Source of the DNA: Deefgea salmonis
GTDB lineage: Bacteria; Pseudomonadota; Gammaproteobacteria; Burkholderiales; Chitinibacteraceae
Assembly: GCF_020531905.1 (NCBI RefSeq)
Contig: NZ_JAJAWG010000014.1
Coordinates: 1-63,532 of the forward strand
Reading direction: 5' to 3'
Length of the DNA: 63,532 nt
Shown: piece after piece, positions 37,259-46,720 of the stretch
Numbering within the stretch: position 1 is the stretch's first letter
How the letters are laid out: each line of letters begins with the position of its first letter
Notes under the pieces: model-generated
The model's input: the letters and a program-made list of their open reading frames with translations, nothing else
The model's database searches: none
Told to the model about the DNA's origin: nothing
Made by a program: the position numbers and the translations under genes

Positions 37259-38188
37259 ATGGCGAAGAATAAATCACTAGGCCGTTGGTTAATTTCAGGC
37301 CCACCTTTATTATATCTATTGATATTTTTTGCCATTCCGACGTTAATTATGGCGTTTGCCGCATTTCGTTTTCCGGGCGATTACGGTGGTTTGCTACCAT
37401 TAATTGATATCAATCCAGAGACCGGTAAAAATGAATTACTGATCCATGCTGGAAATTGGCAGGAATATCTCACATTTGAAAATTTCTCACGTTTTTTTGA
37501 AGATACGATTTATGTTGAGTTGTTTATTAAATCGTTCTGGTATGCCGGTATCACAACGCTAGTTTGCCTTTGTATGTCTTATCCATTGGCATGGTTGATT
37601 GCACGCAGCCCAAAAAAATACCGTGATTTATTAATTTTGCTGGTTATTTTGCCATTTTGGAGTAATTTTTTAATTCGAGTTTACGCTTGGATGATTATTT
37701 TAGGGCCGCAAGGTTATTTTGCGATGACGATTAATCAAGGATTGGCGCTGCTCGGTATTGCTCCGATTCAATTGATGTACAGTCATTTTGCGGTGATCGT
37801 GGTGTTAGTTTATGTTCACTTACCATTTATGGTCTTGCCTTTGTATGCCAACCTTGAAAAACACGATGTTGCTTTGCTCGATGCTGCGCAAGATCTAGGG
37901 GCATCTGGCTGGCAGCGTTTCTGGAAGATCACTTGGCCGCTATCCCTGCCCGGGGTATGGGCAGGCTCTGCTTTAGTCTTTATTCCGGCACTGGGCATGT
38001 TTGCGGTCCCTGATTTACTCGGTGGTACTGATGGCATGATGGTTGGTAATTTAATTAAACAGCAATTTTTAGATAGCCGTGATTGGCCATTTGGTTCGGT
38101 GCTATCGATTATGCTGACTTTAGCGGTATTGATAATGGCGGGTCTTGGCATGTTGATTGGTCGAGGGAGGCAGCGTAATGCACTCTAA
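37259..38188 (+). CDS. potB: Spermidine/putrescine ABC transporter permease
   Basis: A 309-residue inner-membrane permease with six predicted helices. The EAA-type coupling loop is DAAQDLGASGWQRFWKITWPL near residue 205 (shown in part). It begins three bases behind potA and overlaps potC by 11 bases. Confidence 0.93.
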   Translation: MAKNKSLGRWLISGPPLLYLLIFFAIPTLIMAFAAFRFPGDYGGLLPLIDINPETGKNELLIHAGNWQEYLTFENFSRFFEDTIYVELFIKSFWYAGITTLVCLCMSYPLAWLIARSPKKYRDLLILLVILPFWSNFLIRVYAWMIILGPQGYFAMTINQGLALLGIAPIQLMYSHFAVIVVLVYVHLPFMVLPLYANLEKHDVALLDAAQDLGASGWQRFWKITWPLSLPGVWAGSALVFIPALGMFAVPDLLGGTDGMMVGNLIKQQFLDSRDWPFGSVLSIMLTLAVLIMAGLGMLIGRGRQRNAL

Positions 38189-38954
38189 ACAATCGAAATG
38201 GCTTTGGGCTGCGGCAATTTTTGTCTATGGCTTTTTATATGTGCCATTGATTATTGTTGTTGCTTATTCATTTAATGATTCAAAGCTGAACGCAGAATGG
38301 GTGGGTTTTACCTTTAAATGGTATGGCTTATTGCTTCACAATGAGCAAATGCTTATTGCTGCGCGTAATTCACTCATTATGGCCGTGGTGACCAGTTGCT
38401 GTGCCACCGTGCTGGGCACTTTAGCGGGCTTGGCAATGCATAAATACAAGCTACGCATTTTGCCGATTTTGGTGCTGACACCGATTGCAATTCCGGAAAT
38501 TTTGATGGGTGTTGCTTTATTGATCTTCTTTGTGATGCTCAATATGACATTAGGGCTGGTCTCGGTTACTTTGGCACATATTGCTTTTTGTATCGGCTTT
38601 GTGGCGATTGTAGTTCGCTCGCGTTTGCAAGGCATGGATGAAGCATTGGTTGAGGCGGCGCGTGATTTAGGTGCCAGTCCGATCCAAGCATTTCGCTTGG
38701 TGACGATGCCTTTAATTATGCCGGGTATTATTGCGGGCGCTTTAATGGCATTTACTTTATCGATTGATGATTTTGTGATTACATTTTTTACTGCGGGTGC
38801 CGGTGCATCCACCTTGCCATTGCAGATTTATTCAATGATTCGGATTGCGGTAACGCCTGAAGTGAATGCTATTTCTACCTTGTTGATGCTGCTCACGCTG
38901 ACGTTAATTTTGATCGCCAGTAAAGTAGCGCCTAGTGCATTACGTGCCAAATAA
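38178..38954 (+). CDS. potC: Spermidine/putrescine ABC transporter permease
   Basis: A 258-residue permease with six predicted helices and the EAA loop EAARDLGASPIQAFRLVTMP near residue 160. The ATG at 38178 follows GGGAGG by seven bases, inside the end of potB; the open frame further upstream is the potB overlap and is not used. The partner of PotB in the membrane channel. Confidence 0.94.
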   Translation: MHSKQSKWLWAAAIFVYGFLYVPLIIVVAYSFNDSKLNAEWVGFTFKWYGLLLHNEQMLIAARNSLIMAVVTSCCATVLGTLAGLAMHKYKLRILPILVLTPIAIPEILMGVALLIFFVMLNMTLGLVSVTLAHIAFCIGFVAIVVRSRLQGMDEALVEAARDLGASPIQAFRLVTMPLIMPGIIAGALMAFTLSIDDFVITFFTAGAGASTLPLQIYSMIRIAVTPEVNAISTLLMLLTLTLILIASKVAPSALRAK

Positions 38955-38991
38955 TTATATTTAAATACAACTGAATTTGGAGTCTTCAAAA

Positions 38992-40050
38992 ATGAAAAAG
39001 CTCTTTCTGGCGTTAATGATGGCCGCAGGTGTTGCACAGGCCGAAGATGTTTTGCATATTTATAATTGGAATAACTACCTTGCGCCAGAAACAGTCAAAC
39101 GTTTTGAAGCCAGTTGCAAATGCCGTGTTGTTCAAGATTATTACGGCGCAATGGAAGAGATGTTGGCCAAATTATCGGCTGGGGCCAAGGGTTATGATAT
39201 TGCGGTTCCGACTGGATTTGCAATTCCACCATTGATGAAACAAAATTTATTGCAGGGCCTAGATTTAGCCAAAGTACCTAATGTTAAAAACATTAACCCT
39301 GCATTTATGAATAGTCAATTTGATCCCGGTAATAAGTACTCATTACCTTATTCATTTACCACTACTTTGTTGGGCTACAATCAAAATAAATTGAAAGAAC
39401 TTGGCATTAGCCCAGATTCATGGTCGCTTATTTTTGATCCAGTAATTTTGGCTAAAATTAAAGGCAAAGTAACCGTATTAGATGATAGTCGTGAAGTCTT
39501 TGCTGCCGCGTTGATGTATAACGGTTATTCAGCTAATTCAGTTAATCCGGACGAGCTGAAAAAAGCGCAAGAAACCATTATTAAAGCTAAGCCATATTGG
39601 GCGGCATTTAATGGACAAAGCTATATTAAAGAGCTAACTGTCGGTAATGTCTGGGTGGCTCATGGCTATTCTAGCGATATGTTTCAAGCAGTCGCTGATG
39701 CAAAAGCAGCTAAACGACCGTTTGTAGTGAATTACGGTTTGCAAAAAGAAGGCAATACCATGTCGGTGGATAGCATGGTGGTTCTTAAAAATGCACCGCG
39801 CCCTGATTTGGCGTATAAATTTATGAATTTCATTGCAGAAGGTAAAAATGCGGCAGATTTAACCAACTTGATTGGCGTTGGTAATCCTAATTTGGCCGCC
39901 GTACCGTTTGTGAAAGCGGATATTAAGTCAATTCCATCGGTATTTCCTGATGCGCAAGCGATGAAAAAACTGCAGCAGCTCAATGCCTTAGAGGGAAAGC
40001 AATTGCGAGAATTAAATAAATTGTGGACCAAAGTAAAAACGTCTAAATAA
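38992..40050 (+). CDS. potD: Polyamine ABC transporter substrate-binding protein
   Basis: A 352-residue periplasmic binding protein. A signal peptide ends around VAQA (residue 18), then DVLHIYNWNNYLAPETVKRF, the hallmark of PotD/PotF. Acidic and aromatic residues expected to bind polyamines are in the two lobes, but spermidine versus putrescine preference cannot be told. GGAG lies nine bases before the ATG; the upstream TTG in frame is rejected. Last gene of the operon. Confidence 0.94.
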   Translation: MKKLFLALMMAAGVAQAEDVLHIYNWNNYLAPETVKRFEASCKCRVVQDYYGAMEEMLAKLSAGAKGYDIAVPTGFAIPPLMKQNLLQGLDLAKVPNVKNINPAFMNSQFDPGNKYSLPYSFTTTLLGYNQNKLKELGISPDSWSLIFDPVILAKIKGKVTVLDDSREVFAAALMYNGYSANSVNPDELKKAQETIIKAKPYWAAFNGQSYIKELTVGNVWVAHGYSSDMFQAVADAKAAKRPFVVNYGLQKEGNTMSVDSMVVLKNAPRPDLAYKFMNFIAEGKNAADLTNLIGVGNPNLAAVPFVKADIKSIPSVFPDAQAMKKLQQLNALEGKQLRELNKLWTKVKTSK

Positions 40051-40056
40051 GTGCTA

Positions 40057-40093
40057 TCAATATACCGGTTAGCCCAGTTAGCCGGTATATTGA
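40057..40093. other. Stem-loop behind potD (TATACC type)
   Basis: TCAATATACCGG (40057-40068) and CCGGTATATTGA (40082-40093) form a perfect 12-base stem with a 13-base loop. No T-run follows, so it may stabilise mRNA ends or belong to the set of TATACC/GGTATA hairpins seen at 51610, 52456 and 60544. Confidence 0.65.
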
Positions 40094-40099
40094 CTCTCT

Positions 40100-41203
40100 A
40101 TGCCATCTATTTCTTCCATTCGCTTCTTAGCAAAAAAAAATAAACCGACTATGGTTTCTCCTTTTTTGTTTGCTGTTTCATTGCTTCTCATTTTGATTGT
40201 CAGTTTGTATCCATTGAGCGGTTGGCGCTTTACGGGTGAGCCGATCACGGCTTTTTATACCTATCCATTACCCTATTACTTTACTGTATTTGATAATGCA
40301 ATTAATGTCTTAGCTTATATTCCATTGGGATTGAGTGCGATGTTTTTTTTGCGTCGTTATCGTTTGGCTTTTTTTTATGCAACGTGCATCGGCTTTTTAG
40401 TTTCAATGAGTATTGAATTTGCCCAGCAGTTTTTGCCGAGTCGTGTTGCATCCAATATGGATATAATGAGCAATACATTGGGTTGTTTTTTAGGTGCAAT
40501 TGCGGGGGGGGTATTAAGTCATCGTTACTTTTTACGGCAATGGCTACAATTTCGCCATGATTATTTAGCACCGAGCGCCGTTGCTGAGTGGGGGCTTATT
40601 TGGTTGGCCTTATGGTTTGTGACTCAATTTGATCCGAATTTGCCATTTTTAGGTGTGGTTGTGATGCCGCAAGGTTTGCCACAACCGTTTGTTTCACCGA
40701 TTAAAAACCCAGCTTTATTTTTAAGGTTATTAGAGGGCGGCGGAATGATGCTGCATTTATTGGCGGTTGCTTTATTTGTATCATTATTAGTGCGCTATCA
40801 TCGTTATGCTCCCCGTGCAATTATGGGGGTATTGTTATGCGCTTTATTGCTTAAAATGGGCTTTGCGGGGATGTTATTGCAGCCCGAACAATTTTTTGCA
40901 TGGATTAATTTAAATATTGCTTTGGGTGGTATTGCAGGGATTGTATTCTTAGCAATATTTTTACGTTTTAATCGACGCTTGCGTGCATTGGTGGGGTTTT
41001 TGGCGTTATGCTCGGTCAATATCATTGCTTATTTATGGCCTTTGTCTACCAATAGCAATAATAGTTTAGATGCGTACAAATGGAATTATGGTCATTTGCA
41101 GCATTTTAATGGTATGTCGAGTGCGATTGGCGATATTTGGCCTGTGGGCGCAATGCTATTTTTATTTTATTTTATGCTATTTGCGCCCGAAGATAATGAT
41201 TAA
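40100..41203 (+). CDS. VanZ-like family membrane protein
   Basis: A 367-residue protein with about ten hydrophobic segments. The first third matches the VanZ-like pattern: NVLAYIPLGLSAMFFLRR, then IEFAQQFLPSRVASNMDIMSN with the conserved E-x-x-Q and D-x-x-x-N. The second half adds further membrane helices. VanZ relatives have no settled role (teicoplanin resistance in enterococci; unknown in proteobacteria). No clear ribosome binding site; an ATG 17 codons on is possible. Confidence 0.8.
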   Translation: MPSISSIRFLAKKNKPTMVSPFLFAVSLLLILIVSLYPLSGWRFTGEPITAFYTYPLPYYFTVFDNAINVLAYIPLGLSAMFFLRRYRLAFFYATCIGFLVSMSIEFAQQFLPSRVASNMDIMSNTLGCFLGAIAGGVLSHRYFLRQWLQFRHDYLAPSAVAEWGLIWLALWFVTQFDPNLPFLGVVVMPQGLPQPFVSPIKNPALFLRLLEGGGMMLHLLAVALFVSLLVRYHRYAPRAIMGVLLCALLLKMGFAGMLLQPEQFFAWINLNIALGGIAGIVFLAIFLRFNRRLRALVGFLALCSVNIIAYLWPLSTNSNNSLDAYKWNYGHLQHFNGMSSAIGDIWPVGAMLFLFYFMLFAPEDND

Positions 41204-41209
41204 AGTGCA

Positions 41210-41800
41210 CTACACCTGTTGGGGGATCACTGGATTATTAAATTGAGCACCAGCTAATAATTTTTCATACATTTTTGGGTCGTGCCATTCGCGCTGGCAT
41301 TGCTCAGAAAAAATCACATCACTGAGTTTGATTTCACCCATGCGTGGATTGTAGGCGTCATGTCGAAATGCTTGCGCATAACCGGTTTCGGTTTCGTGTG
41401 CAATGATTGAATGCAGCCGCACAGCACTTTCGCCATTGGCCATCATGGTTTGCTGCAAAAGCTGATCGATGATGACAAAAAACACCCGAGCAAATTGTTC
41501 GGCAGAGGGCGATACCGGCATTGAAATCCAGCGTGCTGAAAATGTTTGGCAAAGCTGGATGTATTGCGCGTCATCTTTATCCCAAAAACAAATCGCATGA
41601 TCAAATGCATCAATCACATCCCGAATAGTGCCTTTCATTAAGCCAAAATCGTAGACCATTTGTCCATTGTCGAGCGCATCGGCTTCTAGCAAAACCTCCA
41701 CTTTATAGCTGTGACCATGAATCGAAGTACGGCAACGCTCGGACGAGCAATTGCGAACAATATGAGCATTTTCAAATTTGAATAATTTACGAATCAACAT
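41210..41800 (-). CDS. 6-pyruvoyl-tetrahydropterin synthase/QueD family protein
   Basis: A 196-residue protein of the T-fold PTPS/QueD family. Zinc ligands are His13 (FENAHIV) and the histidines of SIHGHSYKV near 29-31; a cysteine (RNCSSERC) precedes them at the catalytic position, and HETETGYA carries the substrate-binding glutamate. It is longer than E. coli QueD (121) because of a 25-residue insertion and a C-terminal tail, so preQ0 synthesis is likely but a pterin role is possible. Confidence 0.85.
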   Translation of the reverse strand: MLIRKLFKFENAHIVRNCSSERCRTSIHGHSYKVEVLLEADALDNGQMVYDFGLMKGTIRDVIDAFDHAICFWDKDDAQYIQLCQTFSARWISMPVSPSAEQFARVFFVIIDQLLQQTMMANGESAVRLHSIIAHETETGYAQAFRHDAYNPRMGEIKLSDVIFSEQCQREWHDPKMYEKLLAGAQFNNPVIPQQV

Positions 41801-42259
41801 ATTAAGTGACCAATGAGTGAGCTTTATTTTGTTTCTAGATGATATCGCATTTGCGCCATGCGAGATCTAGCTTTTGATCATGATAATGCGCTACTTGATA
41901 CCTATTTTATTCAACATGTAAGCATTTTGAATGACAGTTTTCTCTGTGTTTTTTGCAAGAATATTGAAAGCATATTAATTGTCGTGATGATGAAGGTTTT
42001 TTTAATCTGTAAAATCTGTCTGCAATTTGCCGCAGCTGTTATGAAGTTTTTTACGATTTTAATCGCCAAGATTGTTTGCTTTAGTTACATAAGGCACCCC
42101 TTATTTTGCGGTGTGTATAATTTTTTTGTTTTTTTATTCTTTATAAATCAATGGTTTGTTGCCTATTTGTTGCGTTGCGGGTTTTTTTCTTCTTTGTTGT
42201 TATGTAGTTTTATTGATGCGAGGTGACGTGAGAGTCCATCAGTGTGGTTTTGTTATTGT

Positions 42260-42296
42260 TTGTCATATTGACAATAGAATTAGCTTCAGTATTAAT
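42260..42296 (+). promoter_or_regulatory. Candidate chitinase promoter with overlapping operator
   Basis: TTGACA at 42268-42273 and ATTAAT at 42291-42296 are separated by exactly 17 bases, giving a perfect -35 and a four-of-six -10. The -35 is inside a perfect inverted repeat TTGTCA-TAT-TGACAA (42260-42274). A dimeric repressor binding there would block the promoter. The leader to the ATG would be about 145 bases. Confidence 0.5.
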
Positions 42297-42379
42297 CAGT
42301 AATGTCGAAGTGGACCCAGTCATTGTCGGTTTACTGAGCAAGGGTAAATATCATGATTCTTACAAAATGATAACAGCCC

Positions 42380-42414
42380 CATGCGATAGATAGGACCATT
42401 TTTTCTATCGCATG
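42380..42414 (+). promoter_or_regulatory. Leader hairpin upstream of the chitinase
   Basis: CATGCGATAG (42380-42389) and CTATCGCATG (42405-42414) form a perfect ten-base stem with a 15-base loop, ending 19 bases before the ribosome binding site. It could be an operator in DNA or a 5' structure in mRNA. The loop ends in six T, but they are not 3' of the stem, so it is not a terminator on the plus strand. Confidence 0.5.
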
Positions 42415-42446
42415 AATGCCAATCAATAATATAGGAGGAGACATCA

Positions 42447-45293
42447 ATGTCCCATATCAATCGTATTGCTCTTGCCGCGTTACCTGCTGCGATTGCAATG
42501 ATCTCAGTCAGTGCAATGGCGGCTTCTGCTTGGAATAGTGCCAGCGTTTATGTCGCTGGTGATGTTGTGAGCTATGCAAATAAAGATTACAAAGCGAAAT
42601 GGTGGACTCAGGGTAATGTGCCCGGTGCCGATCAATGGGGACCTTGGGAGTTGCAAGCCACGGCGCCAACACTAGCTCCGACGAGCACGCCGAGCACGGC
42701 ACCAACGGTGACACCAAGCACGATCCCAACCGCGTCTCCGACGACGGTACCGACGGCTGCGCCGGGTAGTTGTACTTATGCCGCATGGAATAGTGCAACC
42801 GCTTACAATGGCGGCGCTTTAGTAAGTTCAAATGGCCGTAACTATAAAGCGCAGTGGTGGACGCAAGGTAATGAGCCTTCAGTGAATGTGGGTTCTGGCA
42901 AGCCGTGGTTAGATCTCGGCGCGTGCGCTAGCGCCACCGCGACGCCAAGTGCGACGCCAAGTGCGACGCCAAGTGCGACGCCAAGTGCGACGCCAAGTGC
43001 GACGCCAAGTGCGACGCCAAGTGCGACACCAAGTGCGACACCAAGTGCGACGCCAAGTGCGACGCCAAGTGCGACGCCAAGTGTGACGCCAAGTGTGACG
43101 CCAAGTGTGACACCAAGTGCGACGCCAAGTGTGACGCCAACTACACCGCCAGTGGGTACGCAAGATCAGTGCCGGCCTGCGGGCCTGGTATCTGAAGTGG
43201 CTAACGTTCCGTATTGCGATGCCTATGATACGAATGGTCGTGAAAAACTCGCCAATAATATGAAACGCCGTAGCATCGGCTACTTTACGAATTGGCGTAC
43301 CGGCAAAAATGGTCAGCCATCTTACCTTGGCGCTGATGTGCCTTGGAATGACATCACCCATGTGAACTATGCGTTTGCTCATGTTAACGATCAGTGGAAA
43401 GTGTCAATTGGCAATGAAACTGATCCAAACAACTCGTCTGTAGGGATGGAATGGCCGGAAAAAGGCGCTAAATATGCGCTCAATCCAAATCTGCCATACA
43501 AAGGCCACTTCAATATGCTGAAGGCCAATAATAAGAATGGCGCAAAATTATTGCTCTCGGTGGGGGGCTGGGCTGAAACAGGCGGCTTCTTTAATGAGGC
43601 GGATGGTCGCACTGTCAGCGGTGGTTTTTACGCTTTGACAACAGATCCCCTAACAGGGGCTGTTCGCCAAGATCGTATTGATATTTTTGCTAAGTCAGCC
43701 GCTGCATTTGTTAAAAAATATGGCTTTGACGGGATTGATATCGATTACGAATATCCAACTTCAATGTCGGACGCGGGTAATCCAGAGGACTGGAAAATCG
43801 GCAATGCCAAACGCGGTGATTTGTTTAAAGGCTATATGGCTTTGACCAAAACATTGCGCGCTGAGTTGGATAAGCAGGCGGTTGCGGATAACAAATACTA
43901 TATGTTGACGATCGCATCGCCTTCATCGGGTTACTTGCTACGCGGCATGGAAGACTTCGAAGCAGTTAAATACCTCGATTACGTCAACATCATGACGTAT
44001 GACTTGCATGGGGCATGGAATCACTTCGTTGGTCACAATGCGGCTTTGTATGACACTGGTAAAGATAATGAAATTGCGGATGCGAAAATCTACTCGGGTG
44101 GTGATGCGCATTATTACAATTCACAAGGTTATTTGAATATCGACTGGTCGTATAAATACTTCCGTACTGCACTGGCGGGGGGGCGTATCAATATCGGTCT
44201 GCCGTACTATACGCGTGGCTCGCAAAACGTGACTGGTGGTACTGATGGTCTGTGGGGTATTTCTGCATTAGCGGATCAGAAAAAATGTTATCTCGGCACG
44301 GGTGGCAACTTAGGGCCAGATGCATTGAGTGCAAAAGCGGGGGCCCCATGCGGTTTTGGCGCACAAGGGATTGATAACTTGTGGTTCGATCGTGACGCTG
44401 CTGGCAATGAAATGTTTGCCGGTGTGAATCCATTGTGGCACGTGAACAATTTGCGTGATGGTTTGCCTGTTCCATATGTTGCTCAATATGGCCATGATGT
44501 GACTAAGCCTGCCAATCAAGTAACCGGCAGCTATGTTGAGCGTTTTGACGACGTGGCAAAATCGTCGTACTTGTGGAATGCGGCGAAGAAGGTCTTTTTA
44601 TCGACTGAAAATGAAAAATCATTCGTCGCTAAAGTACAGTACGCCATTGATCAAGGTGCCGGCGGTATCATGTTCTGGGAAATGGCGGGTGACTACAGTA
44701 CGCCAGCACAAAACGGTACTGCATCTTACGGTATGGGTAGCACCTTAACAGCAATGGCGGCAACGAAATTGCGCGCAGCAGCACCTTACGGTGTGAAAGC
44801 GGGTGATGAAAAATTCGTGCAGCCCGCTGAAGTGTTAGATGTGACGATTGATTTGGTTGGCTTCAAACCCAAAGGCGATGATAACTATCCGCTCGCGATT
44901 GGTGTGAAATTGAAAAACAACTCAAATGTTGATTTGACTGGCGCGAAAGTGTCATTCAACGTGGCGCCATCGACGCCATTGGTGCCATCTGAAGTTCAAT
45001 ACCTCAAACCAAGCGATCCACCAGCGGGTAACGGCGTAGAAAACCTGGTTGATATCTACAGCGGTGGTATTTGGACTGCAGTACCAGCATCAAGCACAGT
45101 AGGTAACGTCGGCGGATTGCCAAACGGCTTCCACCGTCTGTCATACGAGTTGAAAGCGTCAGGTTGGGGTGTATCAGACTTTAGTGCCGGTAAAACCATT
45201 ACCATCGGTATGCGTGTATTTATGCCTTTGACGGTACCAAGCGGTGTTACGCTGACACTGCCAAACGGCAAAGTGTATGGTATTAAGCAATAA
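42447..45293 (+). CDS. Secreted GH18 chitinase with two chitin-binding domains
   Basis: A 948-residue endo-acting or processive chitinase. A signal peptide ends at about AMAA (residue 26). Two CBM5/12-type chitin-binding domains follow (about 28-68 and 113-158), each with the exposed aromatic KWWTQG/QWWTQG motif, separated by a Thr/Pro/Ser linker and followed by a 16-fold PSAT/PSVT linker (about 167-230). The GH18 barrel spans about 265-775, with DGIDIDYEYP and catalytic Glu435. A C-terminal Ig/CBM-like domain (about 800-945) completes it. Expected product is diacetylchitobiose. It has its own promoter and terminator. Confidence 0.95.
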   Translation: MSHINRIALAALPAAIAMISVSAMAASAWNSASVYVAGDVVSYANKDYKAKWWTQGNVPGADQWGPWELQATAPTLAPTSTPSTAPTVTPSTIPTASPTTVPTAAPGSCTYAAWNSATAYNGGALVSSNGRNYKAQWWTQGNEPSVNVGSGKPWLDLGACASATATPSATPSATPSATPSATPSATPSATPSATPSATPSATPSATPSATPSVTPSVTPSVTPSATPSVTPTTPPVGTQDQCRPAGLVSEVANVPYCDAYDTNGREKLANNMKRRSIGYFTNWRTGKNGQPSYLGADVPWNDITHVNYAFAHVNDQWKVSIGNETDPNNSSVGMEWPEKGAKYALNPNLPYKGHFNMLKANNKNGAKLLLSVGGWAETGGFFNEADGRTVSGGFYALTTDPLTGAVRQDRIDIFAKSAAAFVKKYGFDGIDIDYEYPTSMSDAGNPEDWKIGNAKRGDLFKGYMALTKTLRAELDKQAVADNKYYMLTIASPSSGYLLRGMEDFEAVKYLDYVNIMTYDLHGAWNHFVGHNAALYDTGKDNEIADAKIYSGGDAHYYNSQGYLNIDWSYKYFRTALAGGRINIGLPYYTRGSQNVTGGTDGLWGISALADQKKCYLGTGGNLGPDALSAKAGAPCGFGAQGIDNLWFDRDAAGNEMFAGVNPLWHVNNLRDGLPVPYVAQYGHDVTKPANQVTGSYVERFDDVAKSSYLWNAAKKVFLSTENEKSFVAKVQYAIDQGAGGIMFWEMAGDYSTPAQNGTASYGMGSTLTAMAATKLRAAAPYGVKAGDEKFVQPAEVLDVTIDLVGFKPKGDDNYPLAIGVKLKNNSNVDLTGAKVSFNVAPSTPLVPSEVQYLKPSDPPAGNGVENLVDIYSGGIWTAVPASSTVGNVGGLPNGFHRLSYELKASGWGVSDFSAGKTITIGMRVFMPLTVPSGVTLTLPNGKVYGIKQ
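42945..43136 (+). repeat. 12-base tandem repeat encoding a PSAT/PSVT linker
   Basis: Sixteen copies of a CCAAGTGCGACG-like 12-mer in frame, with only point variants (GTG for GCG, ACA for ACG). It encodes the flexible linker between the second chitin-binding domain and the catalytic domain. Copy number could vary by slippage without breaking the frame. Confidence 0.95.
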
Positions 45294-45328
45294 GTAGATG
45301 TGGCGCACTCAGTGGTTTTGAGTGCGAT

Positions 45329-45366
45329 GAAAAACGCCGCGATGAATGTCGCGGCGTTTTTTTATT
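45329..45366. terminator. Terminator behind the chitinase
   Basis: AAAACGCCGCGA (45331-45342) pairs with TCGCGGCGTTTT (45349-45360), followed by T-rich sequence. It may serve both the chitinase and the convergent chemoreceptor gene. Confidence 0.9.
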
Positions 45367-45386
45367 TTAGTGAATCAGTGGCGAAT

Positions 45387-46505
45387 TTAATTGGAGAGAT
45401 CATTCACTTTGCTAGAAATATCTTGCGATGCTGCTGCTTGTTCTTCAGCTGCGCTGGCGATTTGAGTGATGTAATCATTCATACGATGGACTTCATTGAG
45501 AATGCGCTCTAAGGCCTCCACAGCTTGTTTGCAATCATCAACTGAGGTGTGGACTGCGGTTTGTCCAAGATGAATGGCTTCTACGCTGCGCTTCACTTCA
45601 TGTTGAATGTCTTTCACCATGCTGTAAATTTCACTGGTTGATTTGGTCGTGCGCTCCGCTAATTTGCGCACTTCATCAGCAACCACAGCGAATCCTCGAC
45701 CTTGCTCACCTGCACGGGCCGCTTCGATGGCGGCGTTCAGTGCCAGTAAGTTTGTTTGATCTGCGACATCACGAATGACGGCCACAATCATCCCGATGGA
45801 TTCTGAACGTTGACCTAATTCGAGCAAACTGGCGGCGGTTAAATCAATGGTACGCGCCACTTCTTCGATGCTGAGATTGGTGTCTTTGACGATTTCAACC
45901 CCACGCTTGCTTTCGTTCAGCATGACCTCTGAAGATTGTGACGCCGATGAGGATTGAACTGCGACGCTTTCGACACTGACCGCCATGGCTCCTAAATTGT
46001 CAGCGAGCTCGGCGATGCGCTCTTCTAAAAATAACTGTCGTTGCCGATTGCTCTCGACTAATTCTTGCCCCTTTCTTTCTGCAGAGACATTTTTAAATTG
46101 CGCCATAAAACAGATCAATTTGTGATTTTCATCCCAGATTGGGCTCACTTTGGTTTGGAATAAAATATCGCCAACAGGAATATCTGCGAGGTGTTCTTTG
46201 ACTTGGCCTGTGCTTAGATTTTGCAATAAAGCTTTTACTCGCGACGGATCTCGGTGAAATTGATGGATGGAGTTATCCATCGCTGATCCGACGTCGGCAC
46301 CTGCAACTAAGGATTGATTCATCACGCTGCGATTGTTATTCATGAACGTTCGCGCGGTGCGATTCATATAAAAAATTTTATTTTCTGGTGAGGTGTCGGC
46401 CAACATAATAACCGCATCAATTTCATCTAAAGCAGCGGTGTACATCGCAAGATTATTGAGTAATGGGGTTGGTTTTTGCTCGGTCTGAAAAGTAAAGCCA
46501 AACAT
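45387..46505 (-). CDS. Soluble methyl-accepting chemotaxis protein with PAS domain
   Basis: A 372-residue receptor without membrane segments. A PAS-like domain (about 15-140; [20 protein letters not shown]) is followed by a short MCP signalling domain, with the hairpin tip [20 protein letters not shown] and flanking helices. ATG at 46505 has GGAGAG upstream; the frame extends further, but the extra part is not conserved. It lacks the long methylation helices of membrane receptors, so it may sense an internal redox or metabolic state. It converges on the chitinase gene. Confidence 0.88.
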   Translation of the reverse strand: MFGFTFQTEQKPTPLLNNLAMYTAALDEIDAVIMLADTSPENKIFYMNRTARTFMNNNRSVMNQSLVAGADVGSAMDNSIHQFHRDPSRVKALLQNLSTGQVKEHLADIPVGDILFQTKVSPIWDENHKLICFMAQFKNVSAERKGQELVESNRQRQLFLEERIAELADNLGAMAVSVESVAVQSSSASQSSEVMLNESKRGVEIVKDTNLSIEEVARTIDLTAASLLELGQRSESIGMIVAVIRDVADQTNLLALNAAIEAARAGEQGRGFAVVADEVRKLAERTTKSTSEIYSMVKDIQHEVKRSVEAIHLGQTAVHTSVDDCKQAVEALERILNEVHRMNDYITQIASAAEEQAAASQDISSKVNDLSN

Positions 46506-46720
46506 TGGTTCTCTCCAAAATAAAATTAAACGACAGAATATCGCCGATGCTTCTCGTTCAGCTTTGCAAGCTGCTTTCAAGTAGCTTAGTAAAAACTCGA
46601 TATTTGTCTGTCTTTTAATTCAGTTTGGCTTGTCTTTCCGATGAGATTTTATTGAGTCAATCATCGAAAAAAAAGAGGCACAGCGTTTGGTCTTGCTAAA
46701 GCGCTTTGTGATGGCGTATT

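Larger units (their letters stand above)
41801..42446. other. Long T-rich intergenic region upstream of the chitinase
   Basis: About 645 bases. A 122-codon frame at 41858-42226 exists, but its product is a poor mixture of Phe/Leu/Cys with no family resemblance and no good ribosome binding site, so I do not call it. The right part holds the candidate chitinase promoter and operator (42260-42296), a 10-base hairpin (42380-42414) and the strong AGGAGGAGA ribosome binding site at 42433-42441. Confidence 0.6.

Noticed and set aside
41858-42226. 122-codon open frame upstream of the chitinase
   Set aside because: AT-rich, hydrophobic and Cys/Phe-rich by composition, no ribosome binding site, no family resemblance; promoter-like DNA in the same region.
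42945-43136. CRISPR-like array
   Set aside because: The units are directly adjacent 12-mers in frame with no spacers.
42909-43382. Minus-strand frames rich in Arg-Trp-His or Ser-His-Leu repeats across the chitinase linker
   Set aside because: They are antisense readings of the 12-base tandem repeat.
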